A stretch of DNA of 64,000 bases from Bacillus sp. ISL-18 (GCF_018613415.1 NZ_JAGGQG010000019.1:117127-181126), one strand, 5' to 3'. Shown: positions 53,683-63,634, numbered from the stretch's first letter. Made by a program: numbers and translations. The notes: generated from the letters alone by a model not told the origin.

Positions 53683-54987
53683 ATGAGTCAGTCAGATTCC
53701 TTTGCAGTCGATAAGGCTCGAGCCGCAGAATTAAAAACAGTTTCTGCTGCAAGGGATGCCATAAATGGAAAAGTAAAAGGCATCCGGGCCTTATTGCCCT
53801 TCCTTGGACCAGCTTTTATTGCTTCAATTGCATATGTAGATCCGGGAAACTTTGCCACTAATATACAAAGTGGTGCCCGTTTTGGTTATAAAATGCTTTG
53901 GGTTATTGTCTTAGCGAACTTGATGGCGCTGCTCTTACAGAATATGTCAGCCAAGCTTGGCATTGCTACTGGCAGGAGTTTACCTGAAATATGCCGTGAT
54001 CGGATGCCAAAATGGCTCACGATGATTATGTGGATTGTCTCAGAATTTGCCGCTATGGCGACGGATCTTGCTGAATTTTTAGGAGCAACACTGGCACTAA
54101 ATTTACTTGCCGGTATACCTATGATCTATGCCACAATCATCACAGGGGTAGTAACCTATTTAATCTTAATGCTTGAAAAATTCGGCTTCCGGCCGTTAGA
54201 GAAATTTATCGCTGCTTTCGCTATGCTAATTGGTTTATGCTACTTGGTGGAAACGATACTGTCACGGCCTGATTTTTCGCAAATTGCTTATCATAGTGTG
54301 GTCCCATGGCTCGGTAATAATGAAAGTATTATGTTAGCCGTCGGCGTTATTGGGGCAACCGTTATGCCGCACGCAATCTACTTACACTCAAGCTTAACCC
54401 AGAATAGAATCGTGCCAAGAAATGATACAGAAAAAATAAAGATTCAAAAATTTAGTACAAAAGAGATTATCATTGCGATGACATTGGCGGGCTTCGTTAA
54501 TCTGGCTATGATGTATATGGCGGCCTCTGTTTTTAATACAACAGGTCAAAGCGATATTGCAGACTTGACCACTGCCTACCATACCCTTACACCGTTGTTA
54601 GGCGCAGCCGCCGCTAGTGTTTTCCTCGTTTCATTGCTTGCTTCTGGTCTTTCAAGTTCAGTTGTCGGAACAATGGCGGGTCAAGTGATTATGCAGGGAT
54701 TTGTGGGTTTTAGCATTCCGTTATGGATACGCCGGTTGGTAACCATGCTTCCAACTGTCATTATTGTAGCACTTGGAGTCGATCCAACCCAGACACTCAT
54801 TATTAGCCAGGTCATTCTAAGTATTGTATTACCCTTCCCGGTTATTGCCTTGATTTATTTCACGCAAAAGAAAGATTTAATGGGTGTACTAACCAATAAG
54901 AAAATTACTACTGTCCTTTCTTCCCTCTTTGCCATCATCATCCTTGGCTTAAATATTTGGATGGTTTTGCAAATAGTAATGGGTTGA
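53683..54987 (+). CDS. mntH: NRAMP-family manganese importer
   Basis: A 434-residue proton-coupled Mn2+ transporter with about 11 helices. The metal-site motifs are present: YVDPGNFATNIQSG in helix 1 and GATVMPHAIYLHSS in helix 6. ATG at 53683 follows GAAAGG; the longer frame begins without an SD. An MntR-like palindrome lies in the promoter, so repression by manganese is expected. It counters the TerC-family exporter encoded at 4.1-4.9 kb. Confidence 0.93.
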   Translation: MSQSDSFAVDKARAAELKTVSAARDAINGKVKGIRALLPFLGPAFIASIAYVDPGNFATNIQSGARFGYKMLWVIVLANLMALLLQNMSAKLGIATGRSLPEICRDRMPKWLTMIMWIVSEFAAMATDLAEFLGATLALNLLAGIPMIYATIITGVVTYLILMLEKFGFRPLEKFIAAFAMLIGLCYLVETILSRPDFSQIAYHSVVPWLGNNESIMLAVGVIGATVMPHAIYLHSSLTQNRIVPRNDTEKIKIQKFSTKEIIIAMTLAGFVNLAMMYMAASVFNTTGQSDIADLTTAYHTLTPLLGAAAASVFLVSLLASGLSSSVVGTMAGQVIMQGFVGFSIPLWIRRLVTMLPTVIIVALGVDPTQTLIISQVILSIVLPFPVIALIYFTQKKDLMGVLTNKKITTVLSSLFAIIILGLNIWMVLQIVMG

Positions 54988-55006
54988 ACAAAGTAGAATA
55001 GGGCGG

Positions 55007-55036
55007 AAAAACACCATCATTGGCGATGGTGTTTTT
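55007..55036. terminator. Bidirectional terminator after mntH
   Basis: AAAAACACCATC/GATGGTGTTTTT stem with loop ATTGGC; T runs on both strands. It overlaps the last codons of the converging acetyltransferase. Confidence 0.85.
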
Positions 55037-55481
55037 CCTTTTTAAAATGGCTAATAAATAAACCCGGGATAACCTCAAGGTCAGATACATGGTTGAAACC
55101 ATTTTTTAAATATAAATTTTTAGCCGGAGGATTTTCCCTGCCAGTTGATACAGACAGAACGGATATGCTTGGATTCTGTTCTTCCACTCGCTTTAACAGC
55201 TTTTCGGCAATTCCTTTCCGGAAATGGCTTGGATGTACAACCATCCGGCAAATGGTCAGTTCATCCTCCTCAATTGTGTAAGAAATAGCCCCAGCAAGGT
55301 TTTCACCTTCATAATACCCCAAAAAGGTTTCGCCACAATCTTTTAGTTCCGCCATCGTTTCTAGTAAAGGAGGAATATCAGAAAAATGAATTAATTGCGC
55401 CTCTATTATGTATGATGCTCTTTGCAGATCAAAGACTTCTGTTACTATTTCTGGATGATGTAAATCCAGTTCTTTAATCAT
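55017..55481 (-). CDS. GNAT-family acetyltransferase
   Basis: A 154-residue GNAT domain with ICRMVVHPSHFRKGIAEKLLKRV (acetyl-CoA loop) and AKNLYLKNGF near the end. ATG at 55481 has AGGAGAGGGG; the frame runs open to 55673 but crosses the terminator of the next gene. Substrate unknown. Confidence 0.85.
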   Translation of the reverse strand: MIKELDLHHPEIVTEVFDLQRASYIIEAQLIHFSDIPPLLETMAELKDCGETFLGYYEGENLAGAISYTIEEDELTICRMVVHPSHFRKGIAEKLLKRVEEQNPSISVLSVSTGRENPPAKNLYLKNGFNHVSDLEVIPGLFISHFKKEKHHRQ

Positions 55482-55505
55482 TTGGTTCCCCTCTCCTAAC
55501 AAAAA

Positions 55506-55526
55506 ATCCCCCACCTGGTGAGGGAT
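55506..55526 (-). terminator. Terminator of the VWA-like gene
   Basis: ATCCCCCACC/GGTGAGGGAT stem with one mismatch and a short loop; TTTTTTG follows on the minus strand. Confidence 0.7.
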
Positions 55527-55533
55527 CCCTATT

Positions 55534-55944
55534 TCAGGCGACTTTAATGGCTTTACCAAATGGGACACGCGGCAGAAAATCCCCAGGTACAAGCCAAAAT
55601 AATTCAAAATCAACCTTTTCCATATCCTCTGAAAAAAAGCCGGTAACATCAGTGATATAAAATAGTGTATCAATCTTCTCTTCCATTGCCCACTCTAAAA
55701 CTAATGTATAGGAAGATTTCCCATGTGTATGATATTTAATGGAATCGCTTTGAACGGGGGAAATACTTCTAATTTTAAAATCTGCTTGAACTAACAACGT
55801 ATCCGGTTTTAATTGTTCAAACAGTTTGACTATGTTATTAATAAGAATAACAGGCGCTTCATTTGTTGACGTATCTACTGCTAAGGCCACCCTTTTATCC
55901 TGTCTCTGCTGAATCATAGAAAGTATTGTTTTATGCCATCTCAA
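55534..55944 (-). CDS. Truncated VWA-like metallopeptidase-family protein (DUF2201 C-terminal part)
   Basis: A 136-residue protein corresponding only to the C-terminal VWA-like domain of roughly 400-residue DUF2201 proteins: VALAVDTSTN in place of the MIDAS DxSGS, then DTLFYITDVTGFF and a final VPFGKAIKV strand. The MIDAS motif is degenerate. TTG at 55944 has AAAGGGG nine bases upstream, so it may be expressed, but no N-terminal partner is next to it. Either a stand-alone domain or a gene remnant. Confidence 0.6.
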   Translation of the reverse strand: MRWHKTILSMIQQRQDKRVALAVDTSTNEAPVILINNIVKLFEQLKPDTLLVQADFKIRSISPVQSDSIKYHTHGKSSYTLVLEWAMEEKIDTLFYITDVTGFFSEDMEKVDFELFWLVPGDFLPRVPFGKAIKVA

Positions 55945-56037
55945 CCCCAACAACCCCTTTGTTTTGTATGAGTGAACTATCTTATTGTGGGTTTTAAGGT
56001 AAGGGTTTATGATTGGTTAATTGCGGGAAAATAGTGT

Positions 56038-56616
56038 CTATTTAAATGAACTTCTGTAGGTATCTGCCAAATACCTCCAATCCTTGATAAAAGTCGGCCA
56101 AAGGTTGGGCCGTCGTCTTACTGCTAAAGGATGGTAACTAGCCGTAGTATGATAACCATGGACTTTATGTAATTTTCCATGCAATTGTTTCACATTCACT
56201 TCAGCATCCTGAAAAAAGGACTGAACCGCTACATTTCCAAGACAAAGAATTAACTCAGGCATTTTGACCGAGAGCTGTTGATTTAGATGCATCATACATG
56301 TTTTTCGGACCTCAGCTTTATCATAAGCCCTGACTGGTTTTCTTTTTAAGATATAGGTTACATACAAATCCTCTTCTGCTAGACCTGCCTCTTGTGCGGC
56401 CTTTTGAAGTGTTTGTCTTGTCCCGCATACAAAGGGATTCCCTTCGCGGTCTTCACGGGCCCCCGGATTATCAAGAAGAATCATGATCGGTGCATTCGGA
56501 TTTCCTTCTCCCCAGATTAGTCTTGATCCATGCTGATCAAGTCCGCATTCACCACAATTTATATATGCTTCCGGAGCTGGCTCTTCCGGCCATAATATTG
56601 GACAAAAGTCAGTCAA
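56038..56616 (-). CDS. Uracil-DNA glycosylase superfamily protein
   Basis: A 192-residue protein of the UDG fold. Motif 1 lies in LLDNPGAREDREGNPFV and motif 2 in TTASYHPLAVRRRP near the C-terminus (H-P-S-like loop altered to YHPLA). Cysteines C21, C24 (NCGECG) and two more (VCGT, KTCMMH) could bind the [4Fe-4S] cluster of family 4. TTG at 56616 follows TAGGAGGG. Which damaged base it removes is not certain. Confidence 0.75.
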   Translation of the reverse strand: MTDFCPILWPEEPAPEAYINCGECGLDQHGSRLIWGEGNPNAPIMILLDNPGAREDREGNPFVCGTRQTLQKAAQEAGLAEEDLYVTYILKRKPVRAYDKAEVRKTCMMHLNQQLSVKMPELILCLGNVAVQSFFQDAEVNVKQLHGKLHKVHGYHTTASYHPLAVRRRPNLWPTFIKDWRYLADTYRSSFK

Positions 56617-56730
56617 TGCTTATCCCTCCTATGGCTTGCTTCCTCGCATTAATGTTACCCATGGTCAAGTTCAATTTTAATCAGGATTATTTTCTCAGGA
56701 GAATTTTTGTTTTACCGCTAATAATAAGCC

Positions 56731-57240
56731 TTAATGGTTAGAAAACTCTCGCTTTTTCTTCAAGTATTCTTTTTCACACTTTAGGAGCTTGTAATGAACG
56801 ATATTCCCTTCTTGCTTTTTCTTCCCAACAACTACCCACTTAAGGTCTGTAAGCTTTAAATGAACCGCTACGTTTGTATTATCGGGCTGTTTATAAAGTA
56901 AATAGGCTTCAGATGGTTTCACAAAAAGAGTCGGTTTTCCACGAGATGCGACAATAAATTGTTCATGTAAGGACTGATAATTCTCATCGACTTCTTTTCC
57001 GCCGTAGATAAGATGGGCAGCATCTAAATCCTTGTCCGAAACCTCTAAATAATTTTGCGAATCAATATCCAATCCAAGCTCGGTTATAATATCCCTCATG
57101 ATCGCTTTATTATATAATACATCACGATTTTTCATGTCTTCCATGCAATCGGAAGACAACCTAGGAAGATCTTCGGCACGTGTATTGAGTGGACAGAGAG
57201 TTAAGAATAGACTCCACAAGACGATTGTCATTTTTTTCAT
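56731..57240 (-). CDS. Secreted hypothetical protein, 169 residues
   Basis: Not recognised. Signal peptide 1-22 (ending NTRAE), then a mixed helix/strand domain with two cysteines (SSDCMEDM and LLKCEKEY) that may form a disulfide. The C-terminal part (VAVHLKLTDLKWVVVGKKK) looks like a small beta-rich fold. Stand-alone gene with no strong terminator seen. Confidence 0.7.
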   Translation of the reverse strand: MKKMTIVLWSLFLTLCPLNTRAEDLPRLSSDCMEDMKNRDVLYNKAIMRDIITELGLDIDSQNYLEVSDKDLDAAHLIYGGKEVDENYQSLHEQFIVASRGKPTLFVKPSEAYLLYKQPDNTNVAVHLKLTDLKWVVVGKKKQEGNIVHYKLLKCEKEYLKKKREFSNH

Positions 57241-57420
57241 CTAAAAACCCCCTAACCATGTTTGATCTTATTATTCGGTAAGTCTAGAAAATTTATTCAA
57301 TTAGAGGAAAAAACACCCTTTTTTCAGCTAACAAAGTGACAGCTTTAATGGTATATACATGCTATAATAAAAAATATTGACTATTCAGAAATTAATAAGT
57401 CGGTGAAATGAGGGATGAAA

Positions 57421-59079
57421 TTGCGATACGATGTTATCGTAGTTGGGGCTGGTCTGGCCGGCTTGGTAACCGTTGCCGAACTTGCTGATGCCGGTAAAAA
57501 AGTATTACTTTTAGATCAAGAACCGGAAGCCTCTCTTGGCGGCCAAGCATGGTGGTCATTCGGCGGTCTATTTTTAGTAAACTCACCTGAACAGAGAAGG
57601 TTGGGGATAAAGGATTCGCGGGAACTAGCCTGGCAGGACTGGTTAGGATCGGCCGGCTTTGACCGTGCGGACGATGAAGATTATTGGGGCAAAAAGTGGG
57701 CAAAGGCCTATGTTGATTTTGCTGCTGGCGAAAAACGTCAATGGCTCTATGATATGGGGGTTCGTTTCTTTCCAGTGGTTGGCTGGGCTGAGCGTGGAGG
57801 GTATACAGCAGAAGGTCATGGTAACTCTGTTCCCCGTTTCCATATCGTTTGGGGGACTGGCCCCGGAATTGTCAAGCCGTTTGAGGAACGATTCCGTCAA
57901 GCAATAGCGAACGGTCTTGTTGACTATCGTCCGCGATACCGTGTGAATGAATTAATAAAAAATGCTGGAACGGTCACTGGGGTCCGAGGTGATGTTCTTA
58001 TCGCTAGTTCCGCTTCTCGCGGGGAAGCAAGTTCCCGGGAGGTTGTTGGGGATTTTGAGTTCCATGCCCAAGCAGTTGTGGTAACAAGCGGCGGCATCGG
58101 CGGAAACCATGAGCTGATTCGAAAAAACTGGCCCTCCCGGTTAGGTGAGGCCCCAAAACAGATGATTTCCGGCGTGCCTGAACATGTTGATGGCAGGATG
58201 CTAGCTATTACCGAAAAAGCCGGCGGCCGAATTGTGAATCGTGACCGAATGTGGCACTATACAGAAGGCATAAAGAATTGGAATCCGGTTTGGCCTAATC
58301 ATGGAATACGTATACTCCCTGGTCCCTCCTCCCTCTGGCTTGACGCCAAAGGAAACCGCTTTCCCGCACCAAATTTCCCAGGCTTTGATACGCTGGGCAC
58401 TCTGGAAGCGATAATGAAATCAGGCTACGATTATTCATGGTTTATTTTAACTCAGAAAATTATTGAAAAAGAGTTTGCCCTTTCCGGATCGGAACAGAAT
58501 CCAGATTTGACAGAAAAGAGTATTAAAAAGGTATTGGCCCGCGTCCTTCCAGGTCCTACGGCACCAGTGAAAGCGTTTATGGATAAGGGGGAGGATTTTG
58601 TTATTGCGAAAACGTTGGATCAATTGGTTATGGGGATGAATAAGCTCTCCGGTGATCAGCTCCTCCATGTAGATGTAGTAAGACGGCAAATTGAAGCGCG
58701 CGACAGGGAAATTGATCATAAATTTACAAAAGATCTGCAAATTACTGCTATGCGCGGGGCTCGAAATTATTTAGGGGATAAACTAATTCGCGTAGCCACA
58801 CCGCATAAGATACTTGATCCAAAAATGGGCCCGCTCATTGCTGTACGCTTAAATATTGTCAGTCGTAAAACGCTGGGCGGGCTGCAAACCGATTTATCCG
58901 GAAGAGTGCTTGATACTTCAGGAAGCCCAGTGCCTGGATTATATGCCGCCGGCGAGGTATCAGGCTTTGGGGGCGGAGGGATTCATGGGTACCGCTCACT
59001 TGAAGGAACATTCGTCGGGGGCTGTCTTTTCACAGGCCGGCAAGCGGGGCGGGCACTTGTACAAGAATTAAATGGGTAA
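57421..59079 (+). CDS. FAD-binding dehydrogenase (fumarate reductase / ketosteroid dehydrogenase-like)
   Basis: A 552-residue flavoprotein. The N-terminal dinucleotide fold has VIVVGAGLAGLVTVAELADAGK, and the C-terminal FAD contact is GLYAAGEVSGFGGGGIHGYRSLEGTFVGG. The FAD_binding_2 layout is shared by fumarate reductases, 3-oxosteroid 1-dehydrogenases and related annotated FAD-binding dehydrogenases. No haem domain or signal peptide, so it is cytosolic. TTG at 57421 has GAGGG 6 bases upstream; the ATG at 57415 directly touches the SD. Substrate unknown. Confidence 0.85.
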   Translation: MRYDVIVVGAGLAGLVTVAELADAGKKVLLLDQEPEASLGGQAWWSFGGLFLVNSPEQRRLGIKDSRELAWQDWLGSAGFDRADDEDYWGKKWAKAYVDFAAGEKRQWLYDMGVRFFPVVGWAERGGYTAEGHGNSVPRFHIVWGTGPGIVKPFEERFRQAIANGLVDYRPRYRVNELIKNAGTVTGVRGDVLIASSASRGEASSREVVGDFEFHAQAVVVTSGGIGGNHELIRKNWPSRLGEAPKQMISGVPEHVDGRMLAITEKAGGRIVNRDRMWHYTEGIKNWNPVWPNHGIRILPGPSSLWLDAKGNRFPAPNFPGFDTLGTLEAIMKSGYDYSWFILTQKIIEKEFALSGSEQNPDLTEKSIKKVLARVLPGPTAPVKAFMDKGEDFVIAKTLDQLVMGMNKLSGDQLLHVDVVRRQIEARDREIDHKFTKDLQITAMRGARNYLGDKLIRVATPHKILDPKMGPLIAVRLNIVSRKTLGGLQTDLSGRVLDTSGSPVPGLYAAGEVSGFGGGGIHGYRSLEGTFVGGCLFTGRQAGRALVQELNG

Positions 59080-59085
59080 AGCAAA

Positions 59086-59124
59086 GGGACGGTTCTTATG
59101 CTTCGGAAGCATAAGAACCGTCCC
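59086..59124. repeat. Perfect 19-bp palindrome, REP-like
   Basis: Arms GGGACGGTTCTTATGCTTC and the exact complement, separated by a single G; C tract rather than T tract follows. It lies 6 bp after the dehydrogenase stop. From memory, GGGACGGTTCT palindromes recur between genes in Bacillaceae. It may end the dehydrogenase transcript weakly. Confidence 0.75.
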
Positions 59125-59212
59125 CCTGCTTACGATTCACGGGCACAATTAGATGTCGACAACAATAAAGCAGTGAATTCCCCTTTCAAAGGAAACCCAC
59201 TGCTTTTTCAAA

Positions 59213-62200
59213 TTAATTCGTAAACATAAACTCCGTCCGGCTGCCCGTCTGACCGGCAATTACTTCAAGTCTAACATCGATTCGCTCTTTTAATTCGGGT
59301 ACGTGCGAGATGATTCCAACCAAGCGGCCACTGCTTTGGATATCCATTAAGGCTTCAATTGCTTGGTCAAGTGATTCAGGATCAAGTGTACCAAATCCTT
59401 CATCAATAAACATCGTCTCCAACGAAACTCCGCCGGCATAATTTTGCACTACATCAGCAAGTCCTAAGGCCAACGACAACGATGCCTTAAAACTTTCTCC
59501 TCCCGACAACGTTTTAACATGACGCTCCTGACCGGTATATTGGTCAAACACAAGCAATTCCAAACCGCTCTGAGCATTCCCTTTCGACCGATCTGTCTTC
59601 CGCTGTAACAGATAGCGTCCAGAGGTCATCTTTCGCAACCGGATATTGGCTTCATGTAAAATATCATCCAAGAAAGCAGCCAGAACATATCGTTCAAACG
59701 TTATCCGTAAATGATTCTGCCCCCTGGAAATATCAGAAAGGTCGCCAATAATACTAAACCGTTCCTCCAGCGCCTTCACCTCGTTATTCAGGCGCTCAAC
59801 ACGCTGATAAATTTCCTCATTATCCCGCTTTTTAACATACAAATCGGTTCTCTCTTGAGTAAGCCTTTCAATCTCGGCAGTAAACTTCGATAACTCCAGC
59901 TTGATCCCCTCAACATCCGGTGTTTTCACATCAGCAAGGAGCTCAGTCAGTTCTTTCAAGCGGTCAGATACAGACCGTAATTCTTCACGATAGCTCCTAA
60001 TCTCATCTTGAAGGTACTGAATTTCTCCTTCTGATTTTTTAGAAGCAGCATAAAGTCCATATTTTTCGAAGCCCTGATCTGATAATTTGGCAACAAAGAT
60101 TCCGCGTTCCGTCTCCAGCTCCTGCTGTTTGGCAGCATGATGCTTCTTTGCATCTTGTAATCTAGCCGTTTCACTCGATAGCTTTTCATTCACTTCTTGG
60201 AGGCGTTTCTGCGCTTCTTCCAGCTGTTTCACTAACATGTCATGACGATTTCGCATGGATGCAAGCATCTTCTCATATTCTACTTCTGAACGAAGATTTT
60301 CCGGAATCACCTTCGTCATTCTCGTAAGATCGGTTTTCTTTTCAGTAAACTGAACCGTTAAATCATTCACCAATACGGACAGCTGCTGAATTCCGGACTG
60401 TAAAGCTACTCTTTCTGACTCTTTTGTCTCCATTTCTGACTTGACCCGATCAAGGAGCTTCATTTGTTCTTCCAGCTTGTCTTGAAGTTGAACAAGTTGA
60501 GTTTTAGCAGCAGATGCCTCCATTTTTACATTTGGCAACTCTTCAACAGAAAAATCCGGACGATGCAGGCATATTTCGTTAATCAGGTCCTGAACTGCTG
60601 CTTTCTGTGCACTTTCTTCCGAGCGACACTGATAAAAATTCGCTTCTACTTTTGATTTTTCATTTTCCCATTTTAAAGCTTGTTTCTTAGCAGACTTCAA
60701 ATCTTCTTCCGTTGGAATCTGATTTTCTTGTTCAATCGCCGGTCCAGGATGATCCAATGAACCGCAGACAGGACATGCTTCACCAGTATGGAGGTTAGCA
60801 GCTAGAATGGCTGCTTGGCCATGGATCCATTTTTTCTCCAACTCTTCGACAATCGCTTTAGCATCATGATAACGAGCCAGTGTATTTTCGAATGGGCCTG
60901 TAGTTGTAACTAGGTTTTGTTCTGCCTTTTGATGACGTAGTAGCAATGTTTCTAGCTTTTCGAGCCGAGCAAGATCCACTTTCAGTTTTTCAAGCTTGCT
61001 TTCATTTTCTAAAAAGATTAACTTTCCTCTTTCGATTTCTTCTTTATGGGCCTTTAACGTACTAATTCGTTCATCTAATTGGTGAAGTCTCTGTTCATGA
61101 TTGACTTGCTTTTCCTTTGCTTCCTTCAGCTCGGCATCCTTTTGTTTTGTCTCTTTGAGCAATGCCGAAAACGAGTAGACATCTTCCTTCATGCTTACCA
61201 ATCGATTCACTTCATCGAGCACAGACTGACGCTCACCCTCACGCTCACGCTCCTTTTGCAGCTGCTGTTCAGATTGCTTAGAGAGTCCATTTAGTTTGTC
61301 AATCTGGGTAGCAATCACGTTACTATTCTCCTGAAGCTGGTCTGCCTCCCGTTTTAACCGGTGGCATAACTCCTCTTGTTTCGCTAAAAGTGCGGCCTTT
61401 TGCGCCCGCTGAACTTGGATTTCTTTCTCTGTGTACTCGTCTTCTTGAGCGAGCAAACGCGTCATTTTCCCTTTTAACTCCGCTTTTGTTTGCAGCTGTT
61501 TTAGGATTGCTTCTGCTTCAAATAGTTGTTCCTTTAGTTTGTCTTGGGCTTGTTCCTTGTCTGTTAATTGATTAGCTAATTGCTGGAGTTTCTCGAACAT
61601 GCCGGCAATTTCAGCTTGTAAAAGCGGCATGATGATGGTGTGATTTTCTGGGTCCGTTTCTAGCGCTTGACCGAGCTCATCATTTGTAAATGCATGGATT
61701 CGGCGTAGGGCTTCATTTCGTGATTTCTCAGTTTCTTCCACCGTCTTTTTCAATTCACTTGCTTCCTCTTTCAGCTTTTCTTCTATTAGTTTATAAAGCT
61801 GAGTGTGGAATAGACGCTGCAGGATCATTTCTTTATCCTTACTGTCTGACGTTAACAGCTTGCGGAATTCTCCCTGTGGAATCATTAAGATTTGCCGGAA
61901 TTGATTGGCATCAATCAGCATGATTTCTTTAATTTTCTCCTCGACATCACTTGTTTTCGAGGCAAGCAATTTTCTTTCTCCATCAGCATCCCACGTATAT
62001 AATTCCGCTTTCGCGCCAATCGTGGTAAAGCCATCGCCTCTGTCTTTCTTTTTTAGCTGCTGTGGTGAACGGGTAATCGAATAGACTTTGTTACGAAGGG
62101 AAAAGTCCAGAGAAACCTCTGTTAACATCTCTTCCGTTGCAAATTGGCTGCGGAGTTCGGGCCCATTTCGGTCTTCCCCGCTGGCTTTTCCATAAATGGC

Positions 62201-62350
62201 ATAACTAATCGCGTCAAAAATGGTGGTTTTTCCCGCACCCGTTTTTCCGGAGATGACAAACATGGTGCGGTTTCCAAGCTGGTTAAAATCAATTTCCTCT
62301 TTGCCTGCATATGGACCAAATGCCTGCATGGTCAATTTCAAAGGTTTCAT
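59213..62350 (-). CDS. sbcC: Nuclease SbcCD subunit C
   Basis: A 1045-residue SMC-like ATPase. Walker A is SGKTGAGKTTIFDAISYAIYG (29-49), a long coiled coil follows with the zinc hook CPVCGS near residue 527, and the C-terminal half-site has LSGGESFKASLSLALGLA and MFIDEGFGTLD. With SbcD it cuts DNA hairpins and protein-blocked ends. Its ATG overlaps the sbcD stop by 4 bp (ATGA). Confidence 0.95.
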   Translation of the reverse strand: MKPLKLTMQAFGPYAGKEEIDFNQLGNRTMFVISGKTGAGKTTIFDAISYAIYGKASGEDRNGPELRSQFATEEMLTEVSLDFSLRNKVYSITRSPQQLKKKDRGDGFTTIGAKAELYTWDADGERKLLASKTSDVEEKIKEIMLIDANQFRQILMIPQGEFRKLLTSDSKDKEMILQRLFHTQLYKLIEEKLKEEASELKKTVEETEKSRNEALRRIHAFTNDELGQALETDPENHTIIMPLLQAEIAGMFEKLQQLANQLTDKEQAQDKLKEQLFEAEAILKQLQTKAELKGKMTRLLAQEDEYTEKEIQVQRAQKAALLAKQEELCHRLKREADQLQENSNVIATQIDKLNGLSKQSEQQLQKEREREGERQSVLDEVNRLVSMKEDVYSFSALLKETKQKDAELKEAKEKQVNHEQRLHQLDERISTLKAHKEEIERGKLIFLENESKLEKLKVDLARLEKLETLLLRHQKAEQNLVTTTGPFENTLARYHDAKAIVEELEKKWIHGQAAILAANLHTGEACPVCGSLDHPGPAIEQENQIPTEEDLKSAKKQALKWENEKSKVEANFYQCRSEESAQKAAVQDLINEICLHRPDFSVEELPNVKMEASAAKTQLVQLQDKLEEQMKLLDRVKSEMETKESERVALQSGIQQLSVLVNDLTVQFTEKKTDLTRMTKVIPENLRSEVEYEKMLASMRNRHDMLVKQLEEAQKRLQEVNEKLSSETARLQDAKKHHAAKQQELETERGIFVAKLSDQGFEKYGLYAASKKSEGEIQYLQDEIRSYREELRSVSDRLKELTELLADVKTPDVEGIKLELSKFTAEIERLTQERTDLYVKKRDNEEIYQRVERLNNEVKALEERFSIIGDLSDISRGQNHLRITFERYVLAAFLDDILHEANIRLRKMTSGRYLLQRKTDRSKGNAQSGLELLVFDQYTGQERHVKTLSGGESFKASLSLALGLADVVQNYAGGVSLETMFIDEGFGTLDPESLDQAIEALMDIQSSGRLVGIISHVPELKERIDVRLEVIAGQTGSRTEFMFTN

Positions 62351-63492
62351 CTATTTCCCTCCTCTCGTAATACCTTTTCAATGATCTCGGTCATTACGGC
62401 TCTTTTTTTCGTTGTGAATTCAGAGGTTGTCATATCTGTATAAAATTGTTCGAACAATTCAAGCTCAGACTTTTTCTCACTTTTTAGAGCCATGTAGGAT
62501 TGTTTTTTCTTGCTGTCTGTCAGCTCAATCTTTTTTTCCAGATGAAGAACATTCGGATAAACCTGACGCAATTTATTAATCGGATCGAGCAAGGCCCCTT
62601 GATCCAACAGGGTAATTTTTAAATAATCATCCACTCGTTCATTAGCATAAAAATTAGGGTCAAGTAATTCCTCGATATGCCCTTCAATTTCCCGCATGTC
62701 ATGTTTTGGTGTAAGTGAGCGGTAACGGTGAGTGAAATCTCCTTTTTCGTCCATTTCAATGATTGATATCGATTTTCTTTGCTTTGATTCGGAAAACGAA
62801 TACTTTAAGAGAGACCCTGAATACTTTACGTTCTCGTGGTTAATAGCATCCGGACTATGGAGATGTCCAAGAGCTGTATAAGAAAAAGGGGCGAATAATT
62901 CGGCTCCGACACAGCCTGAACCGCCAACAGATAAGATCCGTTCAGAATCTGAAGTTTGGCCGCCTAGAACAAAGGCATGTCCTACTAAAACGTTTGGTTC
63001 ATTCGGGTTCAAGGTCTCTTCTATTTTTCCAATAAGGGCCTTCATCGCCTCTTGATGGGAATGAATGGAATCATTGTCAAGCAGCTGTCGAACAACGCCC
63101 GGCTCTGCATAAGGAACAAGGTAAAAATTAACTCCATTAATCTGAAAGGGCTTGAAGTTAGTTGAAAGTTTACCGGTCAGATAGAATTGACTATGTTTAT
63201 ACCATGAACTGCCGAAGGAAAGCCGCTCTGCACTGTCATGGTTCCCAGCAATTGCGACAACAGGTGTTTTTAGCTCAACATTTATTTTAAAAAGAATTTC
63301 ATCTAATAACTCAACCGCATCAGTCGGCGGCACAGACCGGTCATAAAGGTCACCCGCAATTACAACCGCATCCGGCTTCTCTTCTTCCACGATCGATACA
63401 AATTGTTCAAGTGCAGCACGTTGATTTTCCGTCATATAGACACCGTGGACTAATTTACCTAGATGCCAATCAGCGGTGTGAATAAATTTCAT
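62347..63492 (-). CDS. sbcD: Nuclease SbcCD subunit D
   Basis: A 381-residue Mre11-type nuclease. Metal-binding motifs are HTADWHLGK, AGDLYDRSVP, AGNHDSAERL, VGHAFV and ALGHLHSP. It supplies the exonuclease and hairpin endonuclease activity of SbcCD. ATG at 63492 has AAGAGGTGA; six more codons upstream are open but have no SD. Confidence 0.95.
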   Translation of the reverse strand: MKFIHTADWHLGKLVHGVYMTENQRAALEQFVSIVEEEKPDAVVIAGDLYDRSVPPTDAVELLDEILFKINVELKTPVVAIAGNHDSAERLSFGSSWYKHSQFYLTGKLSTNFKPFQINGVNFYLVPYAEPGVVRQLLDNDSIHSHQEAMKALIGKIEETLNPNEPNVLVGHAFVLGGQTSDSERILSVGGSGCVGAELFAPFSYTALGHLHSPDAINHENVKYSGSLLKYSFSESKQRKSISIIEMDEKGDFTHRYRSLTPKHDMREIEGHIEELLDPNFYANERVDDYLKITLLDQGALLDPINKLRQVYPNVLHLEKKIELTDSKKKQSYMALKSEKKSELELFEQFYTDMTTSEFTTKKRAVMTEIIEKVLREEGNR

Positions 63493-63583
63493 TTTGGTCA
63501 CCTCTTGCATATTTGAATACTTCTATTATAGCAAAATACCAATTGGAATGAGCTTGGAAATCACTTGTATTTGGACAATAAAA

Positions 63584-63612
63584 AACAGCCTGGACGTTTG
63601 TCTCAGACTGTT
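63584..63612 (-). terminator. Terminator of the cold-shock gene
   Basis: AACAGTCTG/CAGGCTGTT stem on the minus strand (one G-T pair), then TTTTTATTG. Confidence 0.85.
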
Positions 63613-63634
63613 GAGATTGTAGTTTTTGGTAGGA

